Origin: Paracoccus sp. Z118
Lineage (GTDB): Bacteria; Pseudomonadota; Alphaproteobacteria; Rhodobacterales; Rhodobacteraceae
Reading direction: 5' to 3'
Assembly (NCBI RefSeq): GCF_019061185.1
Contig: NZ_JAHQZU010000009.1
Coordinates: 82,355 to 146,354 of the forward strand
DNA: 64,000 nt
The notes beneath the pieces were generated by a model that ran no database searches, was not told the DNA's origin, and worked only from the letters and a program-made list of their open reading frames with translations. The translations under genes and the position numbers were made by a program. This document shows positions 1-9,154 of the stretch, piece by piece. How positions within the stretch are numbered: the stretch's first letter is position 1; the number at the start of each line of letters is the position of its first letter.

Positions 1-116
1 CCGATAACCGCGTTGCTGTGCGTCCTCCGCAGGTTGTAGACCGTCTGGTGATAGATCAGCGACAGCGTGGTGAACGCGGCCTCGGCCATGTTGCGGTTGC
101 GGCGTTGAACGAACAT
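1..116 (-). CDS. Polysaccharide-export ABC transporter permease, N-terminus only (KpsM/ABC-2 type)
   Basis: The reverse strand opens with ATG at 116 and stays open for 38 codons to the window edge, so only the N-terminus is present. The peptide begins MFVQRRNRN and continues with MAEAAFTTLSLIYHQTVYNL and then RRTHSNAVIG. This resembles the cytoplasmic N-terminal segment of ABC-2 permeases that export capsule or O-polysaccharide, in which a short amphipathic stretch ending in an R-x-S/T-H-x-NA-type motif precedes the first membrane helix. It is divergent from cysQ, and the neighbouring kdsB and glycosyltransferases fit a capsule-export role. The body of the gene lies outside the window, so the family call rests on about 38 residues. 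Confidence 0.55.
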   Translation of the reverse strand, partial: MFVQRRNRNMAEAAFTTLSLIYHQTVYNLRRTHSNAVI

Positions 117-191
117 CCGTGCGGCATTCCGTCTGTCGGGCTGCCGCTGTGCCCGAATGGGGGACAGGGCAGGCATGTGGCGAGGCCCGGA

Positions 192-212
192 CGGGGCGTC
201 GGACACGCCCCG
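192..212. other. Short inverted repeat in the divergent gap before cysQ
   Basis: CGGGGCGT and ACGCCCCG form an 8-bp perfect inverted repeat around a 5-nt loop. It lies in the 201-bp gap between the leftward permease start (116) and cysQ (318). It could be an operator or a leader hairpin; nothing else in this gap looks coding. No T-run follows, so a terminator is unlikely. Confidence 0.35.
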
Positions 213-317
213 CTTGCCCGGAATGGTTGCCGCGATCATAAGGGGCGTGGCCCTGCGATTCAACGCCGGGCCGGGTATCCGCGCGGGCCGATCCGCACCG
301 AATGAAAGGAAAAGCGC

Positions 318-1118
318 ATGCAATTCGATGAATTGACCGCCGTGATGCGGCAACTCGCGCTGCAAGCCGGGGCGCGGATCATGGAAATCTACGATGGCCC
401 CGATTTCGAGGTGCGCAGCAAGCAGGACGATTCGCCCGTGACCGAGGCGGACGAGGCGGCGGATGCGCTGATCTCGGCCGGGCTGCGCGCGGCCTTCCCG
501 GATATCCCGCTGGTGACCGAGGAGCAGGCGGACACCCATGGCCAGACGCTCTCGACCTTCCTGATCGTCGATCCGCTGGACGGCACGAAGGAGTTCGTGC
601 AGCGCCGCGGCGACTTCACGGTCAACATCGCCCTCGTGCGGGATGGCGTGCCGGTGCGGGGCGTCGTCTATGCGCCCGCCAAGCGCCGGCTTTTCTATAC
701 GCTGCCGGACGGCCGCTCGGTCGAGGAGACGGGTCCGTTCGGGGAAAAGCCGGGCGAAGTTCGCGCCATCGGCGTCAACCCCACGCCGGACAACCGGGCA
801 CTGATGGTGGTGGCGTCCAAGTCGCATCGCGATCAGGCGACCGACGACTACATTGCCCGCTACGGCGTCCGCGACATGACGAGCGCGGGATCGTCGCTGA
901 AGTTCTGCCTCGTCGCGACCGGCGAGGCGGATCTTTACCCCCGCGTCGGCCGCACGATGGAATGGGATACGGCGGCAGGCGATGCCGTGCTGCGCGGGGC
1001 AGGGGGCGAGGTCGTGCGTTTCGACGATCACACACCCCTGACCTATGGCAAGACGGGGTTCGAGAACCCGTTCTTCATCGCCTACGCCCCCGGCGTGCTG
1101 CTGCAACCGCAGGCCTGA
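318..1118 (+). CDS. cysQ: 3'(2'),5'-bisphosphate nucleotidase CysQ
   Basis: This 266-residue protein belongs to the inositol-monophosphatase superfamily. It hydrolyses PAP (and PAPS) to AMP (and APS), using Mg ions bound by conserved acidic residues. The metal-site motif DPLDGTKEF is at residues 85-93 (Asp85, Asp88). An upstream VTEEQ supplies the glutamates, and WDTAAGDAVL near residue 216 is the C-terminal family signature. Length is normal. The start follows a GAAAGGAAAA ribosome site. It heads a run of glycan genes, only 4 bp before kdsB. Because the same run ends in a sulfotransferase, the likely local role is removal of the inhibitory by-product PAP from sugar sulfation. Confidence 0.93.
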   Translation: MQFDELTAVMRQLALQAGARIMEIYDGPDFEVRSKQDDSPVTEADEAADALISAGLRAAFPDIPLVTEEQADTHGQTLSTFLIVDPLDGTKEFVQRRGDFTVNIALVRDGVPVRGVVYAPAKRRLFYTLPDGRSVEETGPFGEKPGEVRAIGVNPTPDNRALMVVASKSHRDQATDDYIARYGVRDMTSAGSSLKFCLVATGEADLYPRVGRTMEWDTAAGDAVLRGAGGEVVRFDDHTPLTYGKTGFENPFFIAYAPGVLLQPQA

Positions 1119-1122
1119 CACC

Positions 1123-1923
1123 ATGTCCGTCGTCATCGTCATCCCGGCCCGTCACGCCTCCACCCGCTATCCGGGCAAGCCGCTGGTCGGGCTTGCGGGC
1201 GCGTCGGGGGAAAGCCGCTCGCTGATCCGGCGCAGCTGGGACGCGGCCATGCAGGTCCGCGGCATCGACCGGGTGATCGTCGCCACCGACGACGAGCGGA
1301 TCGCGGATCACGCGCGGGATTTCGGCGCCGAGGTCGCGATGACCAGCAGCGCCTGCCGCAATGGGACCGAGCGTTGCGCCGAAGCCGTCGCCGCGCTGGG
1401 GATCACGCCCGAGATCGTCGTCAATCTGCAGGGCGACGCCCCGCTGACGCCCGCGTGGTTCGTCGAGGAACTGGTCGCGGGCCTGCGCGAACACCCTCAC
1501 GCGCAGGTCGCCACGCCGGTCCTCAACTGCACCGGGGCGATGCGGGCCGATCTGCTGGAGGACCGCGCCCATGGCCGCGTCGGCGGCACCACGGCGGTCT
1601 TTGGCGCGGACCGGATGGGGATGTATTTCTCGAAGGAGGTCATTCCCTTCGTCCCGCATGACGTCGCCCCCGGCGCCCCCAGCCCGGTGTTCCACCATGT
1701 CGGCGTCTATGCCTATCGTTTCGCGCCGCTCGCCGCCTATGCCACCTGGCCCGAAGGCCGGCTGGAGCGGCTGGAGGGGCTGGAGCAGCTGCGCTTCCTG
1801 GAGCAGGGCTGCCCGGTGCTCTGCGTCGAGGTCGAGGCGCGGGGCCGCGAGTTCTGGGAGCTGAACAACCCCGAGGACGTGCCGCGGATCGAGGCGATGA
1901 TGCGGCGCATGGGGCTGGATTGA
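1123..1923 (+). CDS. kdsB: 3-deoxy-manno-octulosonate cytidylyltransferase KdsB
   Basis: Transfers CMP from CTP to KDO, giving CMP-KDO for LPS inner core or KDO-containing capsule linkers. The protein is 266 residues. It opens MSVVIVIPARHASTRYPGKP, the nucleotide-binding signature of the family. VIVATDDERIADH, NGTERCAEA and NLQGDAPLTP then follow in the expected order, and the C-terminal ELNNPEDVPRIE is also typical. The ATG at 1123 was chosen because it begins exactly at the family N-terminus, 4 bp after the cysQ stop; the frame stays open upstream inside cysQ without similarity. The family norm is about 250 residues; this one has a short insertion (GASGESRS) after the first strand. Its partner in the KDO pathway, kdsD, is at 58442. 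Confidence 0.93.
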   Translation: MSVVIVIPARHASTRYPGKPLVGLAGASGESRSLIRRSWDAAMQVRGIDRVIVATDDERIADHARDFGAEVAMTSSACRNGTERCAEAVAALGITPEIVVNLQGDAPLTPAWFVEELVAGLREHPHAQVATPVLNCTGAMRADLLEDRAHGRVGGTTAVFGADRMGMYFSKEVIPFVPHDVAPGAPSPVFHHVGVYAYRFAPLAAYATWPEGRLERLEGLEQLRFLEQGCPVLCVEVEARGREFWELNNPEDVPRIEAMMRRMGLD

Positions 1924-3149
1924 CCCGAGGCGGCGCGGGGGGCGTGGGCCGTCCCCCGGTCAGCGTGATCGTGGTGTCGCGCCACCGTCCGGCCGCGCTT
2001 AGCGTCTGCCTTCAGGCGCTGACGTTGCAGGATCATCCGGCGTTTCAACTGGTGCTGGTCGCCGACCCGGAGTCGGTGAACCTGCGCCCCGACCTGCCGA
2101 TCCGGCGGGTGAGCTTCGACGAGCCCAACATCTCGGCGGCGCGGAATGCGGGGATCGCGGCGGCCTCGGGCGAGATCGTGGCCTTCATCGACGACGATGC
2201 GGTGGCCGAGCCGACCTGGCTCACCCGGTTGACCGAGCCCTTCACCGATCCTGCGGTTCTGGCGGCGACCGGCGTCACGCGCGGACGCGACGGCCTGGGC
2301 TGGCAGGTCCGGGCCGAGCGGATGACCCGCGACGGCCTCGCCCGAACCATTCCGCCGGGGCAGGACATGCAGCTTCTGCGCCCTGAGCAGGGCGAGCCGG
2401 TCAGCACGCTCGGCACGAACTGCGCCTTTCGGCGGCCCACGCTGCTGGAACTCGGCGGGTTCGATCCGGCCTTCGCCTATCATCTGGACGAGAGCGATCT
2501 GAACATGCGGATGGCGGCCCGCTGGCCGGAGGCCCTGACAGCCATCGTGCCGGGGGCCGAGGTCGTGCATGGCTGGGCGGGCGATCTGCGCCGGACGGGC
2601 GCCGGAGTGCCGACCGACCTGCGGGCGATCGGGCGCTCCACTGCAATCTTCTGCGCCCGCCATGGGGGCGATCCGGCGCGCGCGGCCGAACGGCAGTGGC
2701 GGCGGCTGCTGCGGCTGATGGTGGCGGGGCGGCTCGATCCGCCACAACTGGGGCCGCTGCTGCGGGGCTTTCACGCGGGCGCGACCGGGATTGCCGTCCC
2801 GCCGCCTGCGCCGGTCAGCATGACGGGAACAGCGCCCGAGGCCACTCATCTGCCCGGCACCGGCCCCCGCCCCGCGCGGCTGATTGCCGGCTGGCACCGG
2901 CAGGCGGGCCGGTTGCGGGCGCAGGCCACCCGCGCCGCCGGGGAGGGGCAGATCGTCACGCTGCTGCTGCTCACGCCCACGATGCTGCCGCATCGCGCCC
3001 GCTTTGTTTCCGCCGGGTATTGGGAACAGGTCGGCGGGCTGTGGGGGCCGTCGGAGCCGGGCGATTCGTCGGTCGCCTTCTGGCGTCTGCCTGCCCGCAT
3101 TACCCGCGAATCGGCGCGGATCGGGCGCACCCGCGGATGGCCCGATTGA
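1920..3149 (+). CDS. Family 2 glycosyltransferase
   Basis: A GT-A fold sugar transferase of 409 residues. VSVIVVSRHRPAALSVCL (about residues 14-31) is the nucleotide-sugar strand. FIDDDAV is the DxD-type metal motif, and FAYHLDESDLNMRM is the ED-containing acceptor/base region typical of GT2. The remainder, after about residue 280, is proline- and alanine-rich and does not match a family I recognise. The first possible start is a TTG at 1920 overlapping the kdsB TGA; a GTG at 1944 is an alternative that loses eight residues. Translational coupling with kdsB is likely. Donor and acceptor cannot be read from sequence. Confidence 0.85.
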   Translation: MTRGGAGGVGRPPVSVIVVSRHRPAALSVCLQALTLQDHPAFQLVLVADPESVNLRPDLPIRRVSFDEPNISAARNAGIAAASGEIVAFIDDDAVAEPTWLTRLTEPFTDPAVLAATGVTRGRDGLGWQVRAERMTRDGLARTIPPGQDMQLLRPEQGEPVSTLGTNCAFRRPTLLELGGFDPAFAYHLDESDLNMRMAARWPEALTAIVPGAEVVHGWAGDLRRTGAGVPTDLRAIGRSTAIFCARHGGDPARAAERQWRRLLRLMVAGRLDPPQLGPLLRGFHAGATGIAVPPPAPVSMTGTAPEATHLPGTGPRPARLIAGWHRQAGRLRAQATRAAGEGQIVTLLLLTPTMLPHRARFVSAGYWEQVGGLWGPSEPGDSSVAFWRLPARITRESARIGRTRGWPD

Positions 3150-3274
3150 CACGAACCGGCGGGATTCGTCCGTCCACGCCGGTGGACTGCTTGCGGCAGG
3201 TCCCGCCACTGGCTAAGCCAAAGGTGACATAACAGGGCCGTCCCACGGCGCATCCCGAACGGAGCTGGATTCCA

Positions 3275-4168
3275 ATGATTCGCAAGGTCACCAAAGCCGT
3301 TTTCCCTGTCGCCGGCCTCGGCACCCGCTTCCTTCCCGCCACGAAGTCGATCCCGAAAGAGATCATGACCCTCGTGGACCGGCCCCTCATTCAATACGCG
3401 ATCGACGAAGCCCGCGCTGCCGGCATCGAGGAGTTCATCTTCGTCACCTCGCGCGGCAAGGGCGCGCTGGAAGATTACTTCGACCACTCGCACGAGCTTG
3501 AAAACCACCTGAAGAAATCCGGCAAGGACGAGCTTCTGGACCTGCTGCGCCAGACCAACATGGAATCGGGCGCCATCGCCTATGTCCGTCAGCACAAGGC
3601 GATGGGCCTCGGCCATGCCGTCTGGTGCGCGCGCCGCCTCATCAACGACGACGAGGCTTTCGCCGTGGTCCTGACCGACGACGTCGTGATGGGCGATCCG
3701 CCCTGCCTTCAGCAGATGATCGAGGCCCACGCCGAGACCGGCGGCAGCATGGTCGCCACGATGGAAGTGCCGCAGGAAAAGACGAAATCCTACGGCATCC
3801 TGGATGTCGAGGAGGACATGGGCGCCATCGTCAAGGTGCGCGGCATGGTCGAAAAGCCCAAGGAAAGCCCGCCCTCGAACCTCGCGGTGATCGGGCGCTA
3901 CATCCTTGCGCCCACGGTGCTGGGGAACCTCAACAAGCTCAAGCAGGGCGCGGGCGGCGAGATCCAGTTGACCGACGCCATCGCCGACGAGATCGAGGCG
4001 GGGCGCGACGTCTTCGGCCTGCGCTTCCGCGGCCAGCGCTACGACTGCGGGTCCAAGGCGGGCTTCCTGCAGGCGACGGTCGCCTTCGGGCTGGAGCGCG
4101 AGGAGCTGCGGGACGAGTTCGTGGAGTATCTTCACGACGTGCTGGCGATGCGCAAGGCGGCCGAGTAA
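3275..4168 (+). CDS. galU: UTP-glucose-1-phosphate uridylyltransferase GalU
   Basis: Makes UDP-glucose from UTP and glucose-1-phosphate, the precursor for UDP-galactose and glucose-containing glycans. The protein is 297 residues, normal for bacterial GalU. VFPVAGLGTRFLPATKS at the N-terminus is the nucleotide-binding loop. IPKEIMTLVDRPLIQYA, MGLGHAVWCAR, FAVVLTDDV and GEIQLTDAI are all family blocks. It follows a 125-bp gap with no visible hairpin, so it may have its own promoter, with AGCTGGA as a weak ribosome site. galE starts 5 bp downstream, giving a glucose-to-galactose nucleotide-sugar pair for the surrounding glycosyltransferases. Confidence 0.96.
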   Translation: MIRKVTKAVFPVAGLGTRFLPATKSIPKEIMTLVDRPLIQYAIDEARAAGIEEFIFVTSRGKGALEDYFDHSHELENHLKKSGKDELLDLLRQTNMESGAIAYVRQHKAMGLGHAVWCARRLINDDEAFAVVLTDDVVMGDPPCLQQMIEAHAETGGSMVATMEVPQEKTKSYGILDVEEDMGAIVKVRGMVEKPKESPPSNLAVIGRYILAPTVLGNLNKLKQGAGGEIQLTDAIADEIEAGRDVFGLRFRGQRYDCGSKAGFLQATVAFGLEREELRDEFVEYLHDVLAMRKAAE

Positions 4169-4173
4169 GCCGT

Positions 4174-5190
4174 ATGCCCGACAAGGTTCTGGTCACCGGC
4201 GGCGCCGGTTATATCGGCTCGCACGCATGCAAGGCGCTGGCCGCTGCGGGCTACGTGCCCGTCACCTACGACAATCTCTGCACCGGCTGGCGCGAGGCGG
4301 TGAAGTTCGGCCCGTTCGAGCAGGGCGACCTGATGGACCGCGCCCGGCTGGATCAGGTGTTCGCCGAACACGAGCCCATCGCCGTGATGCACTTCGCCGC
4401 GCTGAGCCAGGTGGGCGAGGCGATGGCCGAGCCGGGGAAATACTGGCGCGGCAATGTCTGCGCCTCGCTGAACCTGATCGAGGCGGCGGTCGCGGCGGGT
4501 TGCCTCGATTTCGTCTTCAGCTCGACCTGCGCGACCTATGGCGACCATGACGGCGTGGTGCTGGACGAAAACACCCCGCAGACGCCGCTGAACTCCTACG
4601 GCGCCAGCAAGCGCGCGATCGAGGACATGCTGAAGGATTTCGGCGCGGCGCATGGTCTGCGCAGCGTGATCTTCCGCTATTTCAACGTGGCGGGGGCCGA
4701 TCCCGAAGCCGAGGTGGGCGAGTTCCACCAGCCGGAAACGCACCTGATCCCGCTGATCCTCGACGCCGTGGACGGCAAGCGGCCGGCGCTGACGATCAAC
4801 GGCAGCGACTATCCGACGCGCGACGGCACCTGCGTGCGCGATTATGTGCATGTGATGGATCTGGTGGACGCGCATGTGCTGGGGCTGGAATGGCTGAAGG
4901 ACGGCCGCAAGCGCACGGGCGAGGCGCGGATGGCGGGCGGGGCGGACGTGTTCTGCCTCGGCACCGGCTCGGGCTTTTCGGTGCGCGAGGTGATCGACCA
5001 GGCGAAGCTGGCGACCAACCGCGCCGTGCCCGTGACCGAAGGGCCGCGCCGCGACGGCGATGCGGTGGCGCTGGTGTCCGGCAGCGGCCGCGCGGGGGCC
5101 GAGCTTGGCTGGAAGGCCGAACGCTCCACCCTGCCGCAGATGATCGGCGATGCGTGGCGCTGGCACCAGACCGGCGGTTATGGCGGATGA
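4174..5190 (+). CDS. galE: UDP-glucose 4-epimerase GalE
   Basis: Interconverts UDP-glucose and UDP-galactose with bound NAD. It is an extended SDR of 338 residues: VTGGAGYIGSH (residues 7-17) is the Rossmann glycine motif, SSTCATYG supplies the catalytic Ser/Thr, and YGASK (Tyr142, Lys146) is the catalytic pair. FRYFNVAGAD and RDYVHVMDL are GalE signatures. The ATG at 4174 gives the exact family N-terminus and lies 5 bp after the galU stop; the open frame extending upstream lies inside galU and is not coding. The 3' end overlaps the next glycosyltransferase by 11 bp. Confidence 0.95.
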   Translation: MPDKVLVTGGAGYIGSHACKALAAAGYVPVTYDNLCTGWREAVKFGPFEQGDLMDRARLDQVFAEHEPIAVMHFAALSQVGEAMAEPGKYWRGNVCASLNLIEAAVAAGCLDFVFSSTCATYGDHDGVVLDENTPQTPLNSYGASKRAIEDMLKDFGAAHGLRSVIFRYFNVAGADPEAEVGEFHQPETHLIPLILDAVDGKRPALTINGSDYPTRDGTCVRDYVHVMDLVDAHVLGLEWLKDGRKRTGEARMAGGADVFCLGTGSGFSVREVIDQAKLATNRAVPVTEGPRRDGDAVALVSGSGRAGAELGWKAERSTLPQMIGDAWRWHQTGGYGG

Positions 5191-6409
5191 TCCGGCCTTC
5201 CTGCTGGACGTCACCCGGCTGATCTCTCGCCTTGGCCAGGGGCCGCTGACCGGCATCGACCGGGTCGAGGCGGCGTGGCTGTCCCATCTTCAGGGCCGCC
5301 CGCATCTGCTGGTGGCACGGCTCGGCCCCGCGCAGATGCTGCTGCCGGTGGAGGCCGGGGCCGATCTGCTGGCGTGGGCGAACGGCGATCTGTCCCGCCT
5401 GCCCAGGGTTTCGCTGCTGGAACGATTGCTGCGGCAATCCGCCCTGCGGCCCCGCGCCAAGCGGGTGCTGGCGCGGCGGGCGCTGCGGCGTATGCCGCAG
5501 AGCGGACGGGGCCTGGAACGCGGCGTTTCCCGCCGCCTGCCCGGCGCGGTGGCCTATCTGAATGTCGGCCATACGAACCTGACCGAGCCGTGGCTGTCGG
5601 GGCTGGGCTGGACCACCCGCGCGGTGCTGATCCACGACACCATCCCGCTGGACCACCCCGAACTGACCCGTGCCGGGCAGTCGGACGTGTTCCGGGCGCG
5701 GCTGGTATCGGTGCTGCGCCATGCCGACGTGATCGCCACGATCAGCGCGGCCACCCGCGACGACATGCTGCGCTGGCGGGACCGGCTGGGGATAGCCGCT
5801 CGGGCGCCGGTCGTGGTCGCCCCCATCGGCACCACGCTGGCGGCTCCGGTCCCCGCGGACCTGCCGGCCGATCTGGACCTGTCGCGGCCCTTCTTCGTCG
5901 CGCTGGGGACCATCGAGCCGCGCAAGAACCATGCGCTGCTGCTGGGCGCATGGGAGATGCTGGCGCGGGACCTGCCCGCGGCCGACATGCCGCAGCTGCT
6001 CATCGTCGGCCGTCGCGGCTGGGAGAACGCGGCGACCTTCGCCCGGCTGGATGCGCTGCCGCCGGGCGGCCCGGTCCGCGAGTTCAACGACCTTTCCGAC
6101 GGCGCCGTGGCCGCGCTGCTGAAACGTGCCCATGCCCTGCTGATGCCCAGCCGCAGCGAGGGGTTCGGCCTGCCGCTGACCGAGGCGGCGGCGCGGGGGA
6201 CACGGGTTCTCAGCGCCCCGCTGGCGCCGGCCCGCGCCCTGTTGGGCGACAGCGCGATCTGGCTTTCCCCCGACGATCCGGCCCCGTGGGCTGCGGAGAT
6301 CGCGCGGATCGCTCGCCTCCCGCGCGAAACTTTGACGGGAATTCCCGTTCCGGGGTGGCCAGACCATTTCAGAACCGTCACCGATGCTGTAATCAGCGCG
6401 GCAAAGTGA
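5180..6409 (+). CDS. Family 4 (GT-B) glycosyltransferase
   Basis: A 409-residue GT-B enzyme similar to mannosyltransferases of O-antigen and capsule clusters. The C-terminal donor half is clear: FVALGTIEPRKNHALLLGAW, then LLIVGRRGWEN, then the EX7E motif in PSRSEGFGLPLTEAAARG. The N-terminal half has HDTIPLDHPEL and TISAATRDDML, also usual in this subfamily. The ATG at 5180 overlaps the galE stop by 11 bp. A longer in-frame start 30 bp upstream adds residues with no family match. The GT4 donor is often GDP-mannose or a UDP sugar; which one cannot be read here. Confidence 0.87.
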   Translation: MADDPAFLLDVTRLISRLGQGPLTGIDRVEAAWLSHLQGRPHLLVARLGPAQMLLPVEAGADLLAWANGDLSRLPRVSLLERLLRQSALRPRAKRVLARRALRRMPQSGRGLERGVSRRLPGAVAYLNVGHTNLTEPWLSGLGWTTRAVLIHDTIPLDHPELTRAGQSDVFRARLVSVLRHADVIATISAATRDDMLRWRDRLGIAARAPVVVAPIGTTLAAPVPADLPADLDLSRPFFVALGTIEPRKNHALLLGAWEMLARDLPAADMPQLLIVGRRGWENAATFARLDALPPGGPVREFNDLSDGAVAALLKRAHALLMPSRSEGFGLPLTEAAARGTRVLSAPLAPARALLGDSAIWLSPDDPAPWAAEIARIARLPRETLTGIPVPGWPDHFRTVTDAVISAAK

Positions 6410-6425
6410 CCTGACGGGGGCCTCT

Positions 6426-7451
6426 GTGCCTAAGTGGTGGACCAGATACCGGCGGCGGATCAAGCTGCGGGCCAAGCGGCAGTATCTGCTCGCCCGCGCG
6501 ATCCGGCGTCGGCGGGTGCTCACGCCGGTGATGGACCGCACCTCGGGGATTGCCCCCGACGCGATCCTCGGCTTCGTCGTCCAGCGCAACGAGGCGGTGC
6601 GCCTGCCGTGGTTCCTCGATTATTACCGCAAGCTGGGCGTCGATCATTTCCTGTTCGTGGACAATGACAGCGACGACGGCAGCCGCGAGTTCCTCACCCG
6701 CCAGCCCGACGTGTCGCTGTGGACCACCTCGGCCAGCTACAAGGACGCGCGGTTCGGGCTGGACTGGCTGAACTGGCTGCTGCTGCGCCACGGCGCCGGT
6801 CATTGGTGCCTGACCGTCGATCCCGACGAGATCCTCGTCTATCCCCACAGCGACGTGCGCCCGCTGCGCGCGCTGACCGACTGGCTGGACAGCTCGGCCA
6901 TCCGGTCGTTCCCGGCGATGCTGCTGGACATGTATCCGCGGGGCGCCGTCACCGACCAGCCCTATTCGCCCGGCCAGAACCCGCTGGAGATCGCGTCGTG
7001 GTTCGACCCGGCGAACTACATGATCCGCAAGAACGGCGAGTTCGGCAATCTGTGGATTCAGGGCGGCCCGCGCGCCCGCGCCTTCTTCGCCGACGAGCCC
7101 GAGAAGTCTCCGGCGCTGAACAAGATCCCGCTGGTGCGCTGGTCGCGCCATTACGCGTATGTCAGCTCGACCCACATGCTGCTGCCCCGCTCGCTGAACC
7201 TCGTCTATGACGAGAGCGGGGGCGAGCGGGCGTCGGGCATCCTGCTGCATACCAAGTTCCTGTCCACCTTCGTGGAGAAATCGGCCGAGGAGCTGGACCG
7301 CGGCCAGCACTACGCCGACAGCCGCGAATACAGGGCCTATCACGCCGCCCTTCAGGACCAGCCCGATTTCTGGTGCCCCGAATCCGCGCGCTACGAGGGC
7401 TGGCGGCAGCTGGAGCATCTGGGGCTGATCTCGCGCGGGAACTGGGCATGA
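6426..7451 (+). CDS. GT2-like glycosyltransferase (Glyco_tranf_2_4 type)
   Basis: A 341-residue protein with a basic N-terminus (RRRIKLRAKRQ), then FVVQRNEAVRLPWFLDYYRK and HFLFVDNDSDDGS. These form the nucleotide-sugar core of the GT2 branch often called Glyco_tranf_2_4. LTVDPDEILVYP is the DxD-like metal motif. The start is GTG at 6426 after ACGGGGG. Its stop overlaps the next gene as ATGA, so the two are probably co-translated. Family members occur in capsule and EPS loci of Rhodobacteraceae, usually beside a GT14-like gene as here. The substrate is unknown. Confidence 0.8.
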   Translation: MPKWWTRYRRRIKLRAKRQYLLARAIRRRRVLTPVMDRTSGIAPDAILGFVVQRNEAVRLPWFLDYYRKLGVDHFLFVDNDSDDGSREFLTRQPDVSLWTTSASYKDARFGLDWLNWLLLRHGAGHWCLTVDPDEILVYPHSDVRPLRALTDWLDSSAIRSFPAMLLDMYPRGAVTDQPYSPGQNPLEIASWFDPANYMIRKNGEFGNLWIQGGPRARAFFADEPEKSPALNKIPLVRWSRHYAYVSSTHMLLPRSLNLVYDESGGERASGILLHTKFLSTFVEKSAEELDRGQHYADSREYRAYHAALQDQPDFWCPESARYEGWRQLEHLGLISRGNWA

Positions 7452-9154
7452 CGCGGGCCGCCCATCTGAGCCCGGTCCCGCCCGGACCAATCCCCGGCCC
7501 CGTGCGGCTGGGGGTCGTGATGCTGTGCCACGAGAACCTGCCGCTCGCCGCGCGGATGGCGCGGATCTGGCAGCAGGGCGGGGCGACGGTCGCCATCCAC
7601 GTCGATGCCAGCGTGCCCGAGGCGGACATGGCCGAGATGCGCCGCGCGCTGGAGGGTTGCGACGGCATCCTGTTCGCCCCGCGCCGGCGCTGCGAATGGG
7701 GGCATTTCTCGCTGGTGGCCGCAACGCAGGATGCGGCCGAGCTGCTGCTCGCCTCGGCGTCCGACACCACCCATGTCCTGACCGCGTCCGGGGCCTGCCT
7801 GCCGCTGCGTCCGGTGCATGAGCTGGCCGCCTATCTCGCCCGCCATCCCGGCCGCGACTTCATCGAAAGCGTCAACGCGCTGGATGTCGGCTGGGCGGTC
7901 GGCGGGCTGGACATGGAACGGTTCACGCTGCGCTTCCCGTTCTCGTTCCGCCGCCAGCGCCAGCTGTTCGACCGCTATGTGAAGCTTCAGCGCAGGCTGA
8001 AGATAAAGCGCAAGGTTCCGCAGGGGATCACGCCGCATCTCGGCTCGCAATGGTGGTGCCTGACGGCGCGGACGCTGGCGGCGATCCTGACCGATCCGCG
8101 CCGGGCCGAGTTCGACCGCTTCTTCCACCGCGTCTGGATACCCGACGAGAGCTATTTCCAGACGCTCGCCCGGCGGCACACGCTGGGGATCGAAAGCCGG
8201 TCGCTGACGCTGTCCAAGTTCGACGCGCAGGGCAAACCCTATGTCTTCTACGACGATCACCGCGACATGCTGATGCAGTCGGGCTGTTTCGTCGCCCGCA
8301 AGATCTGGCCGCGGGCCGAGGGGCTTTACGCCGCCTTCCCCGCGCAGAGCCGGACCGAGGAGCCCGACAGCTACCTGATCGACCAGCTGATCGACAGCGC
8401 CGTCGCCCGCCGCAATCTGGGACGGCCGGGGCTGTATATGCAGAGCCGCTTTCCCAGAAAGGACGCCGAGAACGGCAAGACCGCCGCGCCCTACACCGTG
8501 CTCTACGGCCTTGCCGAGGCTTACCCCGGCCTGCCGGACTGGCTGCCGGGCAAGGTGGATGCCGATGTCCACGGCCATCTTTTCGCCGAACACGAGGTCG
8601 AGTTCAGCGCCGGCCGGCGGATCGGCCCCGGCGGGTTGGCGGGCAGCCCGGCGGTGCGCGATCTGGACCCGCAGGGATTCCTGACCTCGCTGATCCGGGT
8701 GACGAAACGGCCGCAGATGTTCCAGTTCAGCCCGCGCGACCGGCAGAGCCTCAACTGGTTCATGGCGACCGATCCCAACATGCGGCTGCTCGTGATCACA
8801 GGCGCTTGGGCGGTGCCGTTGCTGCATTCGGGGATGCCGTTCGACGATGTGCGCCGCGCCGCCGCGATCTTCCAGCGGCGCGAACTGGCATTCCTGGAGA
8901 TCCTCGATTCGGTCTGGGTCAAGGCAGACGTGCATCGCTGGAATCTGGCGCAGGTCGGCACCGACCCTAAGGCGCCGCTGGCCGCGCTGCTGGGGGCCGA
9001 TCTGCCAAAGGATCACCCGCAGGTCGCGGATCTTTCCGGGATGCGCCCCTTCCTCGACCGGCTGCGCAATGCCGGCCTGCGCCCGCGAAAGCTGGGCGAT
9101 TTCCGCCATCCGCAGCGCACGGCCCGCGCGCCCCTGCTCAAGGACGCCTCATGA
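7448..9154 (+). CDS. GT14-like (core-2/I-branching, xylosyltransferase-type) glycosyltransferase with extra C-terminal domain
   Basis: This protein has 568 residues. The first ~300 carry the GT14 pattern: VVMLCHENLPLAARMARIW, IHVDASVPEAD, CEWGHFSLVAATQDA, SGACLPLRPV, LGSQWWCLT and PDESYFQT. GT14 enzymes add beta-linked GlcNAc or xylose branches. The remaining ~260 residues form a second domain seen in rhodobacteral homologues (I associate it with DUF5927/5928); its function is unknown. The ATG at 7448 overlaps the previous stop by ATGA; the upstream in-frame extension is antiphase to the preceding gene and is rejected. It is coupled by ATGA to the sulfotransferase, so a branch sugar may be added and then sulfated. 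Confidence 0.82.
   Translation: MTRAAHLSPVPPGPIPGPVRLGVVMLCHENLPLAARMARIWQQGGATVAIHVDASVPEADMAEMRRALEGCDGILFAPRRRCEWGHFSLVAATQDAAELLLASASDTTHVLTASGACLPLRPVHELAAYLARHPGRDFIESVNALDVGWAVGGLDMERFTLRFPFSFRRQRQLFDRYVKLQRRLKIKRKVPQGITPHLGSQWWCLTARTLAAILTDPRRAEFDRFFHRVWIPDESYFQTLARRHTLGIESRSLTLSKFDAQGKPYVFYDDHRDMLMQSGCFVARKIWPRAEGLYAAFPAQSRTEEPDSYLIDQLIDSAVARRNLGRPGLYMQSRFPRKDAENGKTAAPYTVLYGLAEAYPGLPDWLPGKVDADVHGHLFAEHEVEFSAGRRIGPGGLAGSPAVRDLDPQGFLTSLIRVTKRPQMFQFSPRDRQSLNWFMATDPNMRLLVITGAWAVPLLHSGMPFDDVRRAAAIFQRRELAFLEILDSVWVKADVHRWNLAQVGTDPKAPLAALLGADLPKDHPQVADLSGMRPFLDRLRNAGLRPRKLGDFRHPQRTARAPLLKDAS

Noticed and set aside
18..305. Rightward open frame of 95 codons at the left edge
   Set aside because: It runs against the export-permease start and has no ribosome site or family pattern.
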